Both the position numbers and the translations under genes were made by a program. The notes under the pieces are model-generated. The model was not told the DNA's origin and did not search any database. It worked only from the letters and a program-made list of their open reading frames with translations. Shown in pieces: positions 43,385 through 51,164 of a DNA stretch of 64,000 nt (positions within the stretch are counted from its first letter, which is position 1; every line of letters begins with the position of its first letter). The stretch comes from Sediminispirochaeta bajacaliforniensis DSM 16054 (GTDB taxonomy: Bacteria > Spirochaetota > Spirochaetia > DSM-16054 > Sediminispirochaetaceae), in contig NZ_KB899408.1 of assembly GCF_000378205.1 (NCBI RefSeq), positions 185,797 through 249,796 of the forward strand. The letters are read 5' to 3'.

Positions 43385-44122
43385 TCACCCCTGCTGCCGC
43401 TGTAACGTGACATCGAACATATATCGGTCGCCACGATACCAGCTTCTGCTGTATTCGAAAGGAATGTTTTCTTTAAGATACGAGGTCCTATCGATGAATA
43501 GGATCGGGGCCTTTTTTTCAATTGCCAGAAGAGCCGCGGTCTCGGCATCAGCGGCCGTTGCTTCCAGGTGTTCCACTGCCGTTTCTATGATTTTCTTGTA
43601 CGTAGTGGTAAAGAGTGTGTAAAGCGACTCTTTTTCGAAATCATGGTTAAGAAGATCGGGGCAGCATTCGGTGGGGACATAGCTTTCGTGGATGACAATG
43701 GGTTCGTTGTTTGCAAAACGAAGGCGTTTGAGCCAGAAAACCATTGTCCCTTGTTCCAGTTCCAGTGCCGAAGCGACAAAATCGGGAGCGGTTATTTGTC
43801 TGGATTCCAGAATCCGGGAAAAGACGGTAAAACCTTTTGCCTCCATGTCCGATTTGAACCCGTGGAATTTTTCCTGGGTATTTTCTATTCTCGGTTTCTG
43901 CACATAGGTGCCGTAGCCTTGCTTGCGTACCAGATATCCTTCGTTCACCAACTCGGTGACGGCATTGCGTGCCGTCATGCGGCTTACTCCGAATTTATCC
44001 TTGAGTTGGGGTTCCGAAAGAATTTTATCACCAGGTTTCAGTCTTCCGCTTGAGATCTCCGCCAATATGCTTTCCTTAATTTGGTAGTACACCGGTACAT
44101 GACTTGTTCGATCAATTTTCAC
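43385..44122 (-). CDS. GntR/HutC-family transcriptional regulator
   Basis: A 245-residue repressor with an N-terminal winged helix (KPGDKILSEPQLKDKFGVSR) and a C-terminal UTRA ligand domain (LKRLRFANNEPIVIHESYVP). It starts at GTG 44122 behind AGGTGAT and overlaps the stop of a short upstream ORF. Two identical 12-bp dyads lie in promoters, one beside this gene and one before the ABC operon at 49.1 kb, so it probably controls both. The inducer is likely a sugar phosphate or a related metabolite. Confidence 0.93.
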   Translation of the reverse strand: MKIDRTSHVPVYYQIKESILAEISSGRLKPGDKILSEPQLKDKFGVSRMTARNAVTELVNEGYLVRKQGYGTYVQKPRIENTQEKFHGFKSDMEAKGFTVFSRILESRQITAPDFVASALELEQGTMVFWLKRLRFANNEPIVIHESYVPTECCPDLLNHDFEKESLYTLFTTTYKKIIETAVEHLEATAADAETAALLAIEKKAPILFIDRTSYLKENIPFEYSRSWYRGDRYMFDVTLQRQQG

Positions 44123-44142
44123 TGCATCACCTCAGTGCTCAT
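44119..44142 (-). CDS. Possible seven-codon leader ORF overlapping the GntR start
   Basis: ATG 44142 behind a strong AGAGGAGGAG site encodes MSTEVMQ, and its TGA overlaps the GTG start of the regulator. The arrangement would allow translational coupling. It could be accidental. Confidence 0.35.
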   Translation of the reverse strand: MSTEVMQ

Positions 44143-44163
44143 TTTATCGTCTCCTCCTCTTGT

Positions 44164-44192
44164 TGACAATAAAATTTCCTCAGGTTACTATA
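44164..44192 (+). promoter_or_regulatory. Sigma-70-type promoter of the phosphoesterase gene
   Basis: TTGACA at 44164-44169, a 17-nt spacer, TACTAT at 44187-44192. The GntR-type dyad starts 2 nt downstream, covering the predicted transcription start. Confidence 0.65.
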
Positions 44193-44194
44193 GT

Positions 44195-44206
44195 TGTCTA
44201 TACAAT
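44195..44206. promoter_or_regulatory. GntR-family operator, site 1
   Basis: TTGTCTATACAA is a near-perfect dyad (TTGT, CTAT, ACAA). The same 12 bp in inverse orientation occur at 49147-49158. It overlaps the predicted start site of the phosphoesterase promoter and is about 70 nt upstream of the regulator's own gene. Confidence 0.7.
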
Positions 44207-44250
44207 TTGTCTGCTCGATTTCGGAGCACGTGGCAACAGGGTACTATCCT

Positions 44251-45978
44251 ATGGGAATAAAAGAATACGATACAAAAGATGGAACGAAATACTCTGATCG
44301 AAGGCTCTTCGCCGTTGACAGCAATTTTGGTGAGGCTGACGCTATGCAGCTTCCCGAGCGCAGAGAAAATTTGAAGGATAATCCCTTTACCCTCCATATT
44401 GTTCATATTAATGACTTTCACTGTTCTGTTTACGATTTTTCCTGTGATGATAGCGGCAGACCTGTATTTTCAAAGATAGCTGCCGAAGTAGCGTCCCAGC
44501 GACAGGCTGCAGAAAAACGGGATGATACCGGGGTTCTTTTTTTGTCAGGTGGTGATGATGCTGTTGGCTCTCCCCTGGACCATCTCGCCGGTTACGACGG
44601 TGAGAATTTCATCTGTCATCCCGCCTATACGGCCTATGCCCTGGCCGGCCTCGATGCAACGGTACTTGGAAATCATGATTTCGATGCGGGGCTCAAGACC
44701 TTGGAAAAGGCGATTGCCCAGGATGCCTGCTTTCCTGTTTTATCTGCAAACCTCATCCATGACGGAGAACTCGACGGTTTGGTTTTCCCCGCGGCAGTGG
44801 TCGTTATCAAAGGACTCCGCATCGGTATTATCGGTCTGACGACACCGGGGCAGATACGTTCACGGGATGGATCGGAGTTTGCCATTGCCGCTCCTCTGGA
44901 ATCGGTGCGTGACATGCATGCAAAGCTTGCTGGGGTGTGTGATGTAGTATTGATCCTCAGCCACATCGGCTATCGTCTCGGCTCCACCTTTGCCACGGTT
45001 AAAATCATGGGTGATTACGAGCTGGCCCAGCAACTGGAGCATAGGCAGGTGGATGCCATCATAGGTGGCCATACCCATGACCTGCTGAATATTCACGGAA
45101 TGGAACCGAAGCATCTTGTACATGGGATTCCCATCCTTCAGGCAGGTTATAACGGCCTTTTCTTCGGCCGGGCAGAGATGCATATCGGTGAAACAAAAAG
45201 CCTTGTTCGTGCCGAGCTTTTTCCTACCGGGCCAAGGGACGGTAGTCCTGAATTTGATGGAGCATTTGCCACATCAAAGCCCGGAGTTTTCCTTCCCACT
45301 TTACGTCGGCCCTTATCTGCCATGCGGCTTCCGGACGACTATGATCGGCAGCGACATGAGAGCCTGCGGGACAGTTTCGAACATCCCACTGCAAATTTTA
45401 TCACCGATGCTCTGGCAACAAGATTTAGGGAGCACGGCTACCGAGTGGATCTTTTTCTCATCGACGGGGCAAATATGATCACCTTTTTCCCTGCGGGAAA
45501 GGATAGCGTCAACATCATCGACGTGTATCGTCTCATGCCCTATGCCGATTCCATCGTCTATCTGACGCTGACCGGCAAGACGCTCGATCGCATTGTCCGG
45601 GAAAACGCCCTGAGGCTCGACAGGGAGGATGAGCCGCACTTGGAACGGGGATTTCTCCATTTCAGTCGTGAGCTTCGCTATCGTCTTCATCGTAAGAGCA
45701 GAACTGCAGAGGGCATCACCGTTAACGGTCGTTACTTGGATGTCTGCCTCGAAGAGTGCTTCACCATTGCCATGCCCAACTTTGCGCAGGGGCTTGCCAA
45801 GGTGTGGGAAGATACACTTCCTTTTGCGGAAAAAGAGCTTTGTAGCTTACGGGAAATGAAAAGGAGCGATTCGGGGCTCTATGTCAGAAATGAACTTGTG
45901 GCATATATCCGGGAACACGGGGTCTCTCCCGACAGCGGCTTTACGATAGACGGCCGGCTTGCCATAGACAATGGTTAA
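44251..45978 (+). CDS. 5'-nucleotidase / 2',3'-cyclic phosphodiesterase-like metallophosphoesterase
   Basis: A bimetal phosphoesterase of about 575 residues. The metallophosphatase domain has IVHINDFHC, LGNHDFDAG and GGHTHDLL; the 5'-nucleotidase C-terminal domain follows (HPTANFITDALATRF, LFLIDGANMITFFPAG, VYRLMPYADSIVYLTLTG). Unlike typical exported members it has no signal peptide. The start is unclear: ATG 44251 gives a polar 30-residue N-terminus, and ATG 44344 directly before the domain has a better GGTGAGG site. It is probably under the GntR repressor together with the sugar transporter downstream. Confidence 0.85.
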   Translation: MGIKEYDTKDGTKYSDRRLFAVDSNFGEADAMQLPERRENLKDNPFTLHIVHINDFHCSVYDFSCDDSGRPVFSKIAAEVASQRQAAEKRDDTGVLFLSGGDDAVGSPLDHLAGYDGENFICHPAYTAYALAGLDATVLGNHDFDAGLKTLEKAIAQDACFPVLSANLIHDGELDGLVFPAAVVVIKGLRIGIIGLTTPGQIRSRDGSEFAIAAPLESVRDMHAKLAGVCDVVLILSHIGYRLGSTFATVKIMGDYELAQQLEHRQVDAIIGGHTHDLLNIHGMEPKHLVHGIPILQAGYNGLFFGRAEMHIGETKSLVRAELFPTGPRDGSPEFDGAFATSKPGVFLPTLRRPLSAMRLPDDYDRQRHESLRDSFEHPTANFITDALATRFREHGYRVDLFLIDGANMITFFPAGKDSVNIIDVYRLMPYADSIVYLTLTGKTLDRIVRENALRLDREDEPHLERGFLHFSRELRYRLHRKSRTAEGITVNGRYLDVCLEECFTIAMPNFAQGLAKVWEDTLPFAEKELCSLREMKRSDSGLYVRNELVAYIREHGVSPDSGFTIDGRLAIDNG

Positions 45979-45997
45979 GGCATTGTCCGGCAAGCCG
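45955..45997. terminator. Hairpin between convergent phosphoesterase and permease genes
   Basis: CGGCTTGCC/GGCAAGCCG and the inner GACAATG/CATTGTC pair around the phosphoesterase stop codon. It is a strong stem with no T-tract, likely serving both convergent units. The bases just after it (GAACACTATA) look like the outermost end of a dispersed element. Confidence 0.6.
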
Positions 45998-46008
45998 AAC
46001 ACTATACG

Positions 46009-46830
46009 CTACTTCGTCCCGCTGGCAAGATTTGTTTCAAGAAAGTAACGCTGACCGAAAAGGTAGAGTAGTACTACCGGAATAACCGACAGGACCGCAG
46101 CGGCCATGGTAGGCACCCAGCGCACCAGGGTCTCGTCCCGAAAGGTGACGATGGCCACAGGAAGGGTCAGCTTCAGCTTTTCCGTAATCACCACGAGGGC
46201 CCAGTAGTAATCATTCCAGTTCCTGACAAACTGAATCAAGGTAACGGAGATAATCGCCGGAAGGGCTGAAACCAGATAAACGTGATAAAGGGTCTGCAGG
46301 GAGTTGCAGCCGTCGATCTGACTCGCCTCGTCAAGCTGCCGGGGAATTTGCAGAAAAAATTGTCTGAGCATGAAAATGACATACCCCTTTGCTATGTTGG
46401 GCATCACCAACCCCCAGTACGAGTTTACCCATCCGAAAGAGGTGATAACCATGTAGGAGGGAAGCATAATTGCCTGAGGCGGAATCATCATGGTGCAAAG
46501 AACAAGAAAAAAGAGTAGCTCCCTGCCGGGAAAGGTGAAACGCGAAAGGGCGTAGGCCGCAAAGATACCAAAGACCAGCTGTAACGTGGTCAAAAGGATG
46601 GTAATAAAGGACGAGTTGAGAAACCAACGGAAATACGGGGTTTGCCGAAAGACCTCTTTATACCCCTCGATATTCCAGGTCGAAGGAAAGATGATCAGCA
46701 CGCGATTGAGTACACTGCTTTGCTCTGAGAATGAAACCGTCAGCATCCAGAGAAAGGGAAAAACGACGATGCATGCGGTTAATCCGAGTACAATATGAAG
46801 AACAAGGCGTGAAAATCTTGAATGGTACAT
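46009..46830 (-). CDS. Sugar ABC transporter permease (MalG-type)
   Basis: A 273-residue permease. The start MYHSRFSRLVLHIVLGLTAC is followed by SEQSSVLNRVL; loop DEASQIDGCNSLQTLYHVYL is the ATPase contact. It is the last gene of the GntR-linked transporter operon and lies 14 nt after its partner permease. Confidence 0.92.
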   Translation of the reverse strand: MYHSRFSRLVLHIVLGLTACIVVFPFLWMLTVSFSEQSSVLNRVLIIFPSTWNIEGYKEVFRQTPYFRWFLNSSFITILLTTLQLVFGIFAAYALSRFTFPGRELLFFLVLCTMMIPPQAIMLPSYMVITSFGWVNSYWGLVMPNIAKGYVIFMLRQFFLQIPRQLDEASQIDGCNSLQTLYHVYLVSALPAIISVTLIQFVRNWNDYYWALVVITEKLKLTLPVAIVTFRDETLVRWVPTMAAAVLSVIPVVLLYLFGQRYFLETNLASGTK

Positions 46831-46844
46831 CGCGATCTCCTTTC

Positions 46845-47714
46845 CTATTTATAAAAGACGGTTTTCTGAAAGTGACGAACCAGTACGAACGTAGCGGCAA
46901 GCATGAAGACGAAAAGCAAAGTTGCTGCGCTGCTTGCGGTGGATGTTTCAAAGTAGCGAAAAGCCTCCCGCCAGATATAGAAAACCCACACCGTTGAGGC
47001 GTTGTTCGGTCCCCCGTTGGTGAGGATCTGCACCGTTGCAAATACCTGAAAGGAAGAGAGGGTTGTGATCACCACAACAAAAAAGCTTACCGGTGAGAGC
47101 AGCGGCAGGGTTATCGAAACCGTTTTTCTCAATGCCGATGCACCGTCGAGATCCGCCGCCTCGTAGAGCTGACCATCGATCTGTTTTAGCCCTGACATAT
47201 AAAGGATCACATTATATCCGAAGGACTGCCACACTCCGATGATGATAATTGCCGGAAGTGCACTCTCTGGAGCGTTCAGCCAATTAGGGCCGGTGATTCC
47301 GAAGAGCTTAAGAAACGTGTTCAAAGGCCCGTGCATGGTATTAAAGATGGTCAAAAAGGAGAGACTTGCGGCCGAAACCGATATCACCACCGGAATAAAG
47401 AAAAAAAGCCGGTAGACAACCTTCGCGCGGCCGCTTTTCTCAACAAGCACCGCGTACAGGAATCCAAGGATGACCGAACACGGCATCTGGGTGAACACGT
47501 AGAGGAGGGTGTTTCTGATCGATAGACCAAAAATCTTCGAAGCAAACAGCGTTCGGTAATTCTTCAGGCCCACGAAGATCTTGCCTCCGGTAAGGATGTT
47601 CCAATCGTTAAAGCTTATAAAAAGAGAATAGAAAAAGGGAAAGATGAAAAAAACTGCAAAAAGCACCAAGACAGGCGCTATATAGGCATAGGGTTCCCAT
47701 CGTTTATAGGTCAT
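46845..47714 (-). CDS. Sugar ABC transporter permease (MalF-type)
   Basis: A 289-residue permease with loop YEAADLDGASALRKTVSITL and the N-terminal ISFNDWNILTG typical of MsmF/UgpA members. It follows a terminator-like hairpin after the binding-protein gene. No ATPase is encoded in the operon. Confidence 0.92.
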   Translation of the reverse strand: MTYKRWEPYAYIAPVLVLFAVFFIFPFFYSLFISFNDWNILTGGKIFVGLKNYRTLFASKIFGLSIRNTLLYVFTQMPCSVILGFLYAVLVEKSGRAKVVYRLFFFIPVVISVSAASLSFLTIFNTMHGPLNTFLKLFGITGPNWLNAPESALPAIIIIGVWQSFGYNVILYMSGLKQIDGQLYEAADLDGASALRKTVSITLPLLSPVSFFVVVITTLSSFQVFATVQILTNGGPNNASTVWVFYIWREAFRYFETSTASSAATLLFVFMLAATFVLVRHFQKTVFYK

Positions 47715-47735
47715 TGCAAATTTCCTTACATGTGG

Positions 47736-47773
47736 AAAAACTTCCGGCCGAACACTGGTGATCGGCCGGAGAA
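47736..47773 (-). terminator. Attenuating terminator after the binding-protein gene
   Basis: On the minus strand, CCGGCCGA, a 10-nt loop, TCGGCCGG, AAG, then TTTTT. It lies between the binding-protein stop and the first permease. Confidence 0.78.
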
Positions 47774-47799
47774 GTCGTCATGTGGAATCAGGGCGTCTG

Positions 47800-49113
47800 C
47801 TACCAGCCGAGGATTTGCATTGTTGCGTTGGCTGCGTCGTCGAGCGCCTCTTTCCCGCTTTTCTGTTCATTGAAGGCTGCAATGATATTATCCAGGAGCG
47901 TCTGGGTAATCCTGGCTCCCTGACGGGGCCAGTTGTACCAATTTACGAGATCGTCGATCATGTCGTAAGCCCTGAGGGAGTCGGGATACCTTGCCATGTA
48001 GTCGGCCATGGGCCCATCGGGGTCGGCCATTACCTTGCGGGCGGTCATGTAGCCCATCCCTTCGGTGATAGCTTTCATGGATTCCTCGTTCAAGGCAAAC
48101 TTCACAAACTCCCAGGCAGCCTCCTGCTTTTCCGGGGTGGAGGGAAGGATGAAGATATTGCTTCCTCCGCCGGCAATCCTTCTCGGATTCTTCCGTTCCA
48201 GATCGTCCCACGTGGGCAGTTCCAGAACACCGAGATCGAATTGTGCATTCTCGGTAAAGCTTCGAAGGTTGCCTGTTGTGGCCACGATAATACCAAGTTT
48301 CCCGTTGATGAAGTTATCGGCAGCCTCCGATCCGGTGATGTTGGGAAAGCTTCCGTCTTTGAGCATCATGCCGAGCCAGAAATCCATGACGCGCTGACCG
48401 GCTTCTTTATTAAAAAGGACCTTTCGTGTTGACACATCCGCCATCTGGCCGCCGAAAGAATCGAGGAGGATCTGAAACTGCCAGGTATCAAAATCGAGCT
48501 GGAAACCGATGCCGTTGATTCCCGAGGCAGGGTCGGAGACCTTCTTTGCCCATTCCCTTATCTGGGCCCAGGTTTCCGGCTGTACCGGTGCATCGATGCC
48601 CTTTGCCCGAAGAAGATCGCGGTTTACGAAGATAAGGGGTGTGCTAACGGCGAAGGGCAGGGCAAACTGCTCTCCCGTTGCCGCATCCCTGCCGAGGTCG
48701 AGCATCCTCGGGATAAAGGGATCGAGATTGTACCCATCGTGGTCGATATAGTGCTGCATCGATACCGCACCAAGCTGACGCCTCATGGTTGTGCTCTCGG
48801 ACAGGGACATGATGGTCACTTCGGGAAGCTGCTTGCCCACAGCCAGGGTCTGGAGCTGCTCAAGCAACCCTCCGTACCAGCCGGGAACATCCCGCTGGCT
48901 TACCACAATCCGATCCTGGGAAGCGTTGAACCGGTCGACAATGCCCTTCATTACCTCGCCACGGGCCCCGCTGAACACGTGGGTAAAGGTAATCTCGATT
49001 TTATCTGGTGTCGATCCTTCTTTGGGAGCTTCCTGATTGCCTCCGGCAAACAGAAGGCCGCCGGAGATCAGAAGCGATACAGCAGCCAACAGTATCATTC
49101 TGTTTTGTCTCAT
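47800..49113 (-). CDS. Extracellular solute-binding protein, family 1 (sugar)
   Basis: A 437-residue exported binding protein. After a signal peptide ending in LLFAGG it has ITFTHVFSGARGEVMKGIVD, PFAVSTPLIFVNRDLLRAKG and NFINGKLGIIVATTGNLRSF. ATG 49113 behind AAAGGAGG is chosen over the open frame to 49158, which would run into the operator. It is the first gene of the GntR-linked operon. The operator sits within its promoter spacer, so repression without inducer is expected. Confidence 0.93.
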   Translation of the reverse strand: MRQNRMILLAAVSLLISGGLLFAGGNQEAPKEGSTPDKIEITFTHVFSGARGEVMKGIVDRFNASQDRIVVSQRDVPGWYGGLLEQLQTLAVGKQLPEVTIMSLSESTTMRRQLGAVSMQHYIDHDGYNLDPFIPRMLDLGRDAATGEQFALPFAVSTPLIFVNRDLLRAKGIDAPVQPETWAQIREWAKKVSDPASGINGIGFQLDFDTWQFQILLDSFGGQMADVSTRKVLFNKEAGQRVMDFWLGMMLKDGSFPNITGSEAADNFINGKLGIIVATTGNLRSFTENAQFDLGVLELPTWDDLERKNPRRIAGGGSNIFILPSTPEKQEAAWEFVKFALNEESMKAITEGMGYMTARKVMADPDGPMADYMARYPDSLRAYDMIDDLVNWYNWPRQGARITQTLLDNIIAAFNEQKSGKEALDDAANATMQILGW

Positions 49114-49139
49114 ACAAAACCTCCTTTGTAGATAATGCG

Positions 49140-49168
49140 AGTATAGTTGTATAGACAATATGTGACAA
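49140..49168 (-). promoter_or_regulatory. Sigma-70-type promoter of the GntR-linked ABC operon
   Basis: On the minus strand TTGTCA (49163-49168), a 17-nt spacer and TATACT (49140-49145), 26 nt from the start codon. The 12-bp GntR-type dyad lies entirely in the spacer. Confidence 0.7.
49147..49158. promoter_or_regulatory. GntR-family operator, site 2
   Basis: TTGTATAGACAA is the exact reverse complement of site 1 at 44195-44206, located between the -35 and -10 of the binding-protein promoter. Confidence 0.72.
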
Positions 49169-49206
49169 GAAGATTTTTATCGTTTCACGATTATCTAACC
49201 ATTTCC

Positions 49207-49355
49207 TACTGTCAGGAATATTGGTGATATATGCCCCTCAAGTCATTTTCAAATAGTCACTTAGGATTAGAATCATGGAAAAAGGTGGCCGACGGCGAAA
49301 AAGAAAGGGTTTTACCTTATAATGGGTATGATTATCACCAGGATTCCGAACACTA
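49207..49355 (+). repeat. Dispersed TIR element, full length 149 bp (copy 7)
   Basis: The left end TA then CTGTCAGGAATATTGGTGAT and the right end ATCACCAGGATTCCGAACAC then TA form an imperfect inverted pair. It fills most of the gap between the ABC operon and the phosphorylase gene. Confidence 0.8.
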
Positions 49356-49403
49356 GTAACATTCTACCTTGCGCAGGGCATCAAGGCAGCGTAGATTTAG
49401 TAT

Positions 49404-51146
49404 ATGAATGATGTAATAGTTCGATTATTGACGGAAATCTATGGCGCCTCTCAGGCAGAGGGACTTGCCGAAGAAATCGGGACGCTTGTCGCCAAGCGGC
49501 GTAGTCACCTCATTCCCCCGGAAAACCGGGGAAGGGGAGATCTTCCTCTTGACGAAACCGATGCCTTTCTCATCACCTATGGCGACAGCTTTCGCCGGGA
49601 CGGGACCGTTCCTCTCCAGGGATTGCGGGAGTTTGCCGATCGGAAACTTACCGGTATCATTTCCGGTATACACATCCTTCCTTTTTTCCCCTACTCCTCG
49701 GACGATGGCTTTTCGGTGATCGACTACGAGCAGGTCAACGGCGACTATGGTGATTGGAAGGATGTTGCGGAAATCGGCGCTTCATTCAAGCTGATGAGCG
49801 ATCTGGTGCTCAACCACTGCTCTGCAAAGAGCCTGTGGTTCCGCCGTTTTCTCGAGGGCGATCCGCTCTACCGGGACTTTTTCGTTACCGCCTCGCCGGA
49901 TGACGATCTCTCGATGGTGGTGCGCCCTCGCACTCATCCTCTGCTGACTCCCTTTGAGACATCGGAGGGAGTTCGTCACGTCTGGACCACCTTTTCAGCT
50001 GATCAGGTGGATCTCAACTTTGCCAATCCGGCAGTCATGCTCGAGATGATACGCATCCTCCTTTTTCATGTTGAAAAAGGGATACAGGTGATCCGTCTCG
50101 ATGCCATCGCCTATCTTTGGAAGGAGATCGGCCATCCTTCGATCCATCATCCAAAAACCCATGCGGCGGTAAAACTTTTTCGTGCGGTTCTTGATGTTGC
50201 CGCTCCCTGGGTGGTTGTCCTGACGGAGACCAACGTTCCGCACGAAGAGAATATCAGCTACTTCGGCAATGGAAGCGACGAGGCCCACATGGTCTATCAG
50301 TTCCCGCTTCCTCCCCTGGTCCTGGATGCTTTTTTAGAGGAAGATGCGGGGGTACTGCGAAAGTGGGCATCGAATTTGACCGGGCTTTCGGCAAAGACCA
50401 CCTTTTTCAATTTCCTGGCAAGCCACGACGGGATCGGGGTGATGCCGGCCCGGGGAATCCTTCCCCAAAATCGGATCGATCGCCTTGTGAACACCACCCT
50501 CAAACGGGGCGGGCTGATCAGCTACAAGGCCACTCCGGAAGGATCGATTCCTTATGAAATGAACATCACCTATCTCGACGCCGTTGCGGAAAAAGAGCTT
50601 CCCGACAGCGTCAGGGCACGCAAATTCCTTGCCAGCCAGTCGATCATGCTTGCCCTGCGGGGGGTCCCGGGGATCTACTACCACTCGCTTGTCGGCTCCG
50701 AAAACTGGAGAGAAGGGGTTGAGGATACAGGTCGGAATCGCACCATCAATCGGGAAAAATTGCAGCTTGATCCGCTTCTTGATGCGATCAACGAAGCGGG
50801 GTCCTTGCGGAACAGGATCTACAGCGGTTTCAGGGCGATGCTTCAGGCCCGACGCACCACATCAGCCTTTGACCCCGCCGGTCGCATGGAGATACTCCCC
50901 ACAGAAGGGGCCGTTTTCGGTCTTGTACGTATCAGCCCCGATAAAAAGGAGCGGGTTGTCTGCCTTGTCAACCTTGCTCCCGTTGCCAAAGAAGCCACCT
51001 TTCCCGTAATCGTACTCGGTGGTAAGCCTGCGTCCGATTTTATCGACCTGATAGAGGATTCGAGTGTGGTTCCCCTGATAACCGGAAAAGATCTCACCTT
51101 TCAGCTTGAACCCTACGGTGTTCGCTGGATCAAACCCCGGAATTAG
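49404..51146 (+). CDS. GH13 (subfamily 18-like) sucrose-phosphorylase-type enzyme
   Basis: A 580-residue cytoplasmic alpha-glucoside phosphorylase-like protein. The barrel motifs are HILPFFPYSSDDGFSVIDY, DLVLNHCSAKSLWF, VIRLDAIAYLWKE (nucleophile Asp), VVLTETNVPHEENISYFG (acid/base Glu) and FLASHDGIGVMP (third acid). The C-terminal FQLEPYGVRWIKP is also typical. It phosphorolyses a glucoside to glucose 1-phosphate. In this subfamily sucrose, sucrose 6'-phosphate, glucosylglycerol and glucosylglycerate are all possible substrates, and the sequence does not decide. The convergent glycosyltransferase, whose stop is 18 nt away, hints at the compatible-solute types. The ribosome site is weak. Confidence 0.82.
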   Translation: MNDVIVRLLTEIYGASQAEGLAEEIGTLVAKRRSHLIPPENRGRGDLPLDETDAFLITYGDSFRRDGTVPLQGLREFADRKLTGIISGIHILPFFPYSSDDGFSVIDYEQVNGDYGDWKDVAEIGASFKLMSDLVLNHCSAKSLWFRRFLEGDPLYRDFFVTASPDDDLSMVVRPRTHPLLTPFETSEGVRHVWTTFSADQVDLNFANPAVMLEMIRILLFHVEKGIQVIRLDAIAYLWKEIGHPSIHHPKTHAAVKLFRAVLDVAAPWVVVLTETNVPHEENISYFGNGSDEAHMVYQFPLPPLVLDAFLEEDAGVLRKWASNLTGLSAKTTFFNFLASHDGIGVMPARGILPQNRIDRLVNTTLKRGGLISYKATPEGSIPYEMNITYLDAVAEKELPDSVRARKFLASQSIMLALRGVPGIYYHSLVGSENWREGVEDTGRNRTINREKLQLDPLLDAINEAGSLRNRIYSGFRAMLQARRTTSAFDPAGRMEILPTEGAVFGLVRISPDKKERVVCLVNLAPVAKEATFPVIVLGGKPASDFIDLIEDSSVVPLITGKDLTFQLEPYGVRWIKPRN

Positions 51147-51164
51147 GCCGTCGTCCAGCAGTTT

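Noticed and set aside
47758..48432. 224-codon open frame on the plus strand
   Set aside because: It is antisense to the binding-protein gene and its terminator; shadow of codon usage.
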